Positions 60,010 through 64,000 of a stretch of 64,000 nucleotides of DNA are shown piece by piece; positions within the stretch are counted from its first letter, which is position 1, and each line of letters begins with the position of its first letter. A program made the translations under genes and the position numbers. The notes below the pieces were generated by a model. It was not told the origin of the DNA. It made no database searches and was given only the letters and a program-made list of their open reading frames with translations. Origin of the DNA: Pegea sp. RAD2-039 (Eukaryota > Chordata > Thaliacea > Salpida > Salpidae); assembly GCA_034620365.1 (NCBI GenBank), contig JAQGEQ010000232.1, positions 310,001-374,000 of the forward strand, given 5' to 3'.

Positions 60010-62097
60010 GTTAAATTATCGAGCCTTCTGCTACTATAAATCCAGTGAAGTGATATTCAAATAAAAAACTAAAATCACTAAAACTACTTTTTGAAATACT
60101 TTTAGTGTTTCCAAACTTATATTAAGCAATTTAATATTTGAAAGTTAGTTTTTTTAGCAACAACCTTCTTTGAGCAACTTAATTTCTTTTAGTTTTGAAT
60201 ACTATTAGATAAAACACTTAACAGCAAGATTAAACTGTAAATATTTAATGGGTGAAATATTAACTTAAGCATTTTTTACAACTTTGCTAAAGTAAATAAT
60301 TTTAAATAAAACCATTAAATTTTATTACAGCATCAAATATAACTGTTTAAAAAAACAAAATTAAGTAGCTTGGTAATCTCTTTAAAATAAACTGTAACAA
60401 ATAATAAAGTTAAAAAACTTTCTTGTTTAAGATTCATAAAGCAAAGAAAGAAAATACTTTGTAATATTTAACAAAAATGCTTAACATTTTTTTAAATTTT
60501 GGAACTCTATCTAATGAACTGTACTCAAGTTAAATTGATCGTTTAAATACTTCAGTAAGAATGAAATAAATTATCTAACATAAAGATGTCAAAATATTAT
60601 GCTTAAATAAGTTTTAAAAACACCACAAAAATTTTTATTAATTTACAAGTTACAAAGTCTAGCTATGAAGATAGATTTAATTCATCACTTTGTGATTTAC
60701 ATATAAACAAAATTCTTTACGTTTAGAAATGTTAGATAATTTTTATTAACTAACTTCACTTGATGAAAACTACTTATTTGTTGGACAAATTATTAATAAG
60801 AAAAGATTTTTTCTGACATTAAACAATATTTGTTTTAATCAAATTTATATAATTTATGATATTGTTAAAATTGTGAATAAACAAATATTTAAAAATTGAC
60901 TTGTTAGTAGCATTTAATTTATGATGAAATAAATAAGTTTCAAGAGTTTTTAGATCAAATCTTTGATTTAGAAAAACACCAAAGATGTTTTCAGATGATT
61001 TTAAGATAGTATTATTTTGTAAAAACTTTTTGAGTTTCTAGTTTCTAACTTTAGGGTTTGTTTTCTCTATTTTTCAAATCTTTCTATCTTTAAGAAGTTA
61101 CAACAAAGAAATAAACCATTTTACACTTTCATTTTAAATGTATTTTGAAAAAAGTTGTAAAATTGTCTGAGCTGGAAAAAAGTATAAAAGCATTTTTATC
61201 TCTCCATTTATTTCCTTATACAAAACAAACGAAAAAGGATTTGCTTCCATTGCTTTTATAAGATATTAAAATAATTCTTTGATAAAAACCTTTGATATTA
61301 CCTGCAAAGATAAAAGCTATAAAATTTGTATGGAGCTAAAGCAACTACTAAAATTTCGATTTGGTTAAATAAAGCAAAAAGTTACATAAATAAATAAATC
61401 AGTAAAATATATTGTAGAAAATTCATCATATTAAACTTTGTTGTGTTTATTTCTATGTATGACTCACAGTTAAATTAAAGTTTAAAGATTTTTACTGATT
61501 AAGCCCAAAAAAAAAATTGTTGATTACTGCCACCTAACGGATATTCCACGAGAGTTGAAATTATTGATTTTATAAAAATGGAATTTAGGTTTCTCTATTT
61601 ATAGAATATATAAATAATAATACAATAATAATATAGAAATCTTTCAAATTTTAATTCTTAGTAAAATTTATACTTTTAAATAAGATTTAATTCTAATTTT
61701 CTAAAGAGCTAATTGGAATAAAATATTGGCTTTTTAAAAGATTATTAAAACTAATATTGAAACTAAATTAGAATTGTTTACATAAAGTATAATATACTTA
61801 TTATTATTTACATTGTTGTGCATCAACATTATTTCCTTATTTTTTTAAGTAACTGTCATCTTGATGAAACAAAGTTATAGAAATTAAAATTTAAGTTTTC
61901 TAAGTTAATTAAGCTTCTTAAATATCTTGTTATGTTTTGTTGTTAGTTTATAGTCAAAATTTTAATTTTTTTGAAAATTATTTTAATACAATTTGAAAAA
62001 TAAACTTTGAGAAATAATTTTAAAATAATTAAACATAAAGCCAGAAACATTTAAAATAAGATAAATTCTTTTTATTATAATAATAATAATCTTTTTC
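60010..62097. other. AT-rich DNA, nothing recognised
   Basis: About 2.1 kb without a recognisable gene or repeat. Confidence 0.55.
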
Positions 62098-62165
62098 TTT
62101 TTATATTTCTAACTTAATAAATGTTATTTGTGAGAATGTGTTAGCGAGAGGTGCTTTCTTTAGAT
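62098..62165 (+). mobile_element. Short LINE 3' UTR fragment
   Basis: About 65 bp matching the LINE 3' UTR: TTTCTAACTTAATAAATG, then GTGAGAATGTGTTAGCGAGA and GGTGCTTTCTTTAG. It lacks the final CCTCCTTCGC and tail, so it is a broken remnant. Confidence 0.7.
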
Positions 62166-62374
62166 GTAATTTTAAGATTAATAATAATTTCTTGAAATTC
62201 TGAAAAGGAAAATTTTTATCCAATAAACATTTAGTTCTTTTATTACTAATTTATAACAATTATTATATGTTATAATTATATTCATTTCATATTTATATAA
62301 TAATTTATTTTAATCTTTAATTAGCAAAATATCAGAAAACATTTTTTGTATTTTTGGTCAACCACAAATACTAA

Positions 62375-62650
62375 ACCTAAAAGCTGTTTTATATACAGCA
62401 AAATATCAAGTCATATCAGATCCTTCTACAAGGTCAATCAGATATGATGAAGGTTTAAACGCAGTTTATCTGCGAGATGTGACTTGCCACAATTCTTGTT
62501 ACGCTAAAAGTCACAGAGAACCGTCTGATCTGTTCCCCTTCAAATCAAAAGGGTCCTAAGGCGTCGAATACTCGCGCGATTATGACAATTTTATGATGGG
62601 TGCTTGCGAGATCACTAGACCATAACCACTTAATAAGTTGGTGCTTTTTG
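62375..62650 (-). repeat. SINE-3 candidate with tRNA-like boxes
   Basis: A GC-richer block of about 275 bp. On the minus strand it begins with TGGTCTAGTGATCTCG (A-box-like) and GTATTCGACGCC (B-box-like), spaced about as in a tRNA. A body follows with GGGGAACAGATCAGACGG and CACATCTCGCAGATAAACTG. It has no second copy in this window, so the family assignment rests only on the boxes and composition. Confidence 0.5.
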
Positions 62651-63900
62651 AGTTTTAAAAATTAATCTTTGTTTCACATTATTAAAAAGCAAATTTCATT
62701 AGTTACATGCTCATGTTTTATAAACAGTCTACTTTGTATTTAATAATAATCAATCAATTGTTAAACTCATTTGAGCTTATAATGAATCATCGAAACATTT
62801 CAAATCGATTTTTTATATGAAAATTCATTTGTAATTTTCCATTAAAATTGCTGCACAATTTAATAAAAAATAAATTCAATGCTTGACATAAAATAACAAA
62901 TGTTTTATTTCTTTTTTAAAATAAAGCTAACAAAACTGTTTAATGTTTTGGTGACACATTTATGTTTGTAAAAAAAATGAATTTACAAATAAAGTTTGGG
63001 AGTAATCAATTTCAAAAACAAATTTATTTCAAACAATTTGTCAATTTAATAATTTTCTGTAATTTGCTTTTGATTAAATCATGACAATGTTTTTTTTAAT
63101 TTAATCTTTTGTTTGTATAAACTTTTTAATAAAATAACAAAGTTTTTATTAATATATTTTGTTTTATTTTCACAGACTTTTATAACTGTCAAGAAAAGAT
63201 TTTTTAAACTTTAAATGGTTTTTTCTAGACTTTTATCTTTAACTTGAGAAAAAACTGGCATGCAATAATTTTGAATATTAGATGCATATACTCTAAGAAC
63301 CAAATGCAAAGTTAATATTAATTATTTGTTAATTCAAAGCCCTGTAAGTGTACAAGACTTTATTATTATGACCAACTCGATAAAAATGTACGCTAATTGA
63401 TATAGGACCTCTATGTAGCTGCTGGTAAACAGTTCCATATTCAATTAGTGACATATAATTACAAATAACAATCAGCAAACAAGTCTCTAGACTTCTTTTA
63501 AGTCTAGCATTCTGGGGTGAAGATATTATAAATCATCGGATTTGACAAAGCTGGATAACTGAACTCACTACAAATAATTTGATTTCTATCTGAAAATGAA
63601 AATCTTTGAATTTATAAATATAGAAATATAATAATAATTATAATAATGATATAATATAATAATAAAATATATATTTATAAATATAATAAGTTTAAAAATA
63701 TCATTTTAAAACTATTTATTATAAATTTAAATTTATAAATCTTTGTGTTTGTAATTTTCTTTTAATTTTTTGGAACAAAGTTACTGGATATAAGTTTATT
63801 TATTAATAAAGAAATAAACTTGAAAATGAATTAGTTTTCCAAATATAAATTAATTTATAATAAATAGTTTTAAAATGATATTCAAATTTAGTTTATAATA
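62651..63900. other. AT-rich DNA, nothing recognised
   Basis: No gene, RNA or repeat family seen. A small hairpin (stem CTAGACTT/AAGTCTAG, 63487-63507) is present but has no obvious role. Confidence 0.5.
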
Positions 63901-63955
63901 AAAATTAGCTTACATTTGCTGGGCATTTGATCTCTTATCAGCTGTATCTTTAAAA
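63901..63955 (-). pseudogene. Possible fucosyltransferase exon fragment at the window edge
   Basis: On the minus strand, ATACAGCTGATAAGAGATCA and then AATGCCCAGCAAATGTAAGC read IQLIRDQMPSK next to a GTAAGC donor. The fucosyltransferase gene at 45-47 kb has ELRKDQMPSKR at the end of its third exon, also next to a GTAA donor. About 17 of 20 bases match in that end piece, but the donor phase differs by one base and the upstream half does not match well. It could be the edge of a second, perhaps broken, GT10 gene, or chance. Confidence 0.25.
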
Positions 63956-64000
63956 TATAAAAAGTTTAAAGATTTAAAGAAGTCAAACGAAATCTTAACG

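Noticed and set aside
63487..63507. Hairpin with 8-bp stem
   Set aside because: Too short to mean anything in AT-rich DNA without a neighbouring gene.

Overview
The window is nuclear DNA of an animal (metazoan). It carries a complete CPEB2/3/4-type gene, a BPI/LBP-family lipid-binding gene, MORN5, a Golgi alpha-1,3-fucosyltransferase, a core-2-type beta-1,6-GlcNAc transferase, RNF185, MMAB, a Chk2-like kinase and a pair of flavin monooxygenases. It also holds tRNA-derived SINEs and truncated CR1/Jockey-like LINEs. The DNA is very AT-rich, and genes stand out as islands of higher GC. Many introns are only 46-58 nt, while others reach several kb. No lineage can be fixed by eye; flatworm-like, rotifer-like or tunicate-like animals would all fit this base composition and intron size.

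Layout. 0.3-1.6 kb: intronless Chk2-like kinase (-). 4.6-5.0 kb: tRNA-Val-derived SINE. 5.6-8.4 kb: two intronless tandem FMO genes (+), almost identical over 1173 bp. 8.8-9.5 kb: MMAB (+). 12.4-12.9 kb: RNF185 (-). 14.5-15.1 kb: LINE 3' end. 17.6 kb: tRNA-Asn(GTT) (-). 17.7-27.2 kb: gene desert with some decayed coding-like patches near 25-27 kb. 27.25-34.63 kb: CPEB (-), 11 exons. 37.6-39.0 kb: MORN5 (-), 5 exons. 40.7-41.5 kb: LINE 3' end. 41.76-43.47 kb: BPI-like gene (+), 6 exons. 45.57-47.64 kb: fucosyltransferase (-), 5 exons, with a SINE in its last intron. 48.1-51.6 kb: repeat cluster (SINE with LINE tail, damaged LINE, SINE). 53.28-55.49 kb: GCNT-like transferase (-), 8 exons. 57.2-57.9 kb: mosaic LINE end. 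59.9 kb: 10-bp tandem repeat. 62.4 kb: another tRNA-like SINE. The rest is AT-rich DNA with nothing recognisable.

The five spliced genes were rebuilt exon by exon from GT-AG junctions and family homology. In each the summed exons are a multiple of three (702, 174, 210, 424 and 504 residues), which is an internal check on the models.

Functionally the genes are mostly unrelated housekeeping and differentiation genes, not an operon-like system. The nearest thing to a functional pair is the fucosyltransferase and the GlcNAc transferase. Both are type II Golgi enzymes of glycan capping and branching, on the same strand and about 6 kb apart with a repeat cluster between them. The most interesting signals are the CDS-bounded identity of the FMO pair, a one-barrel BPI protein, a stop-free in-frame intron in CPEB, a mosaic LINE tail whose 257-bp insert is far better conserved than its flanks, and SINEs that share a LINE tail.
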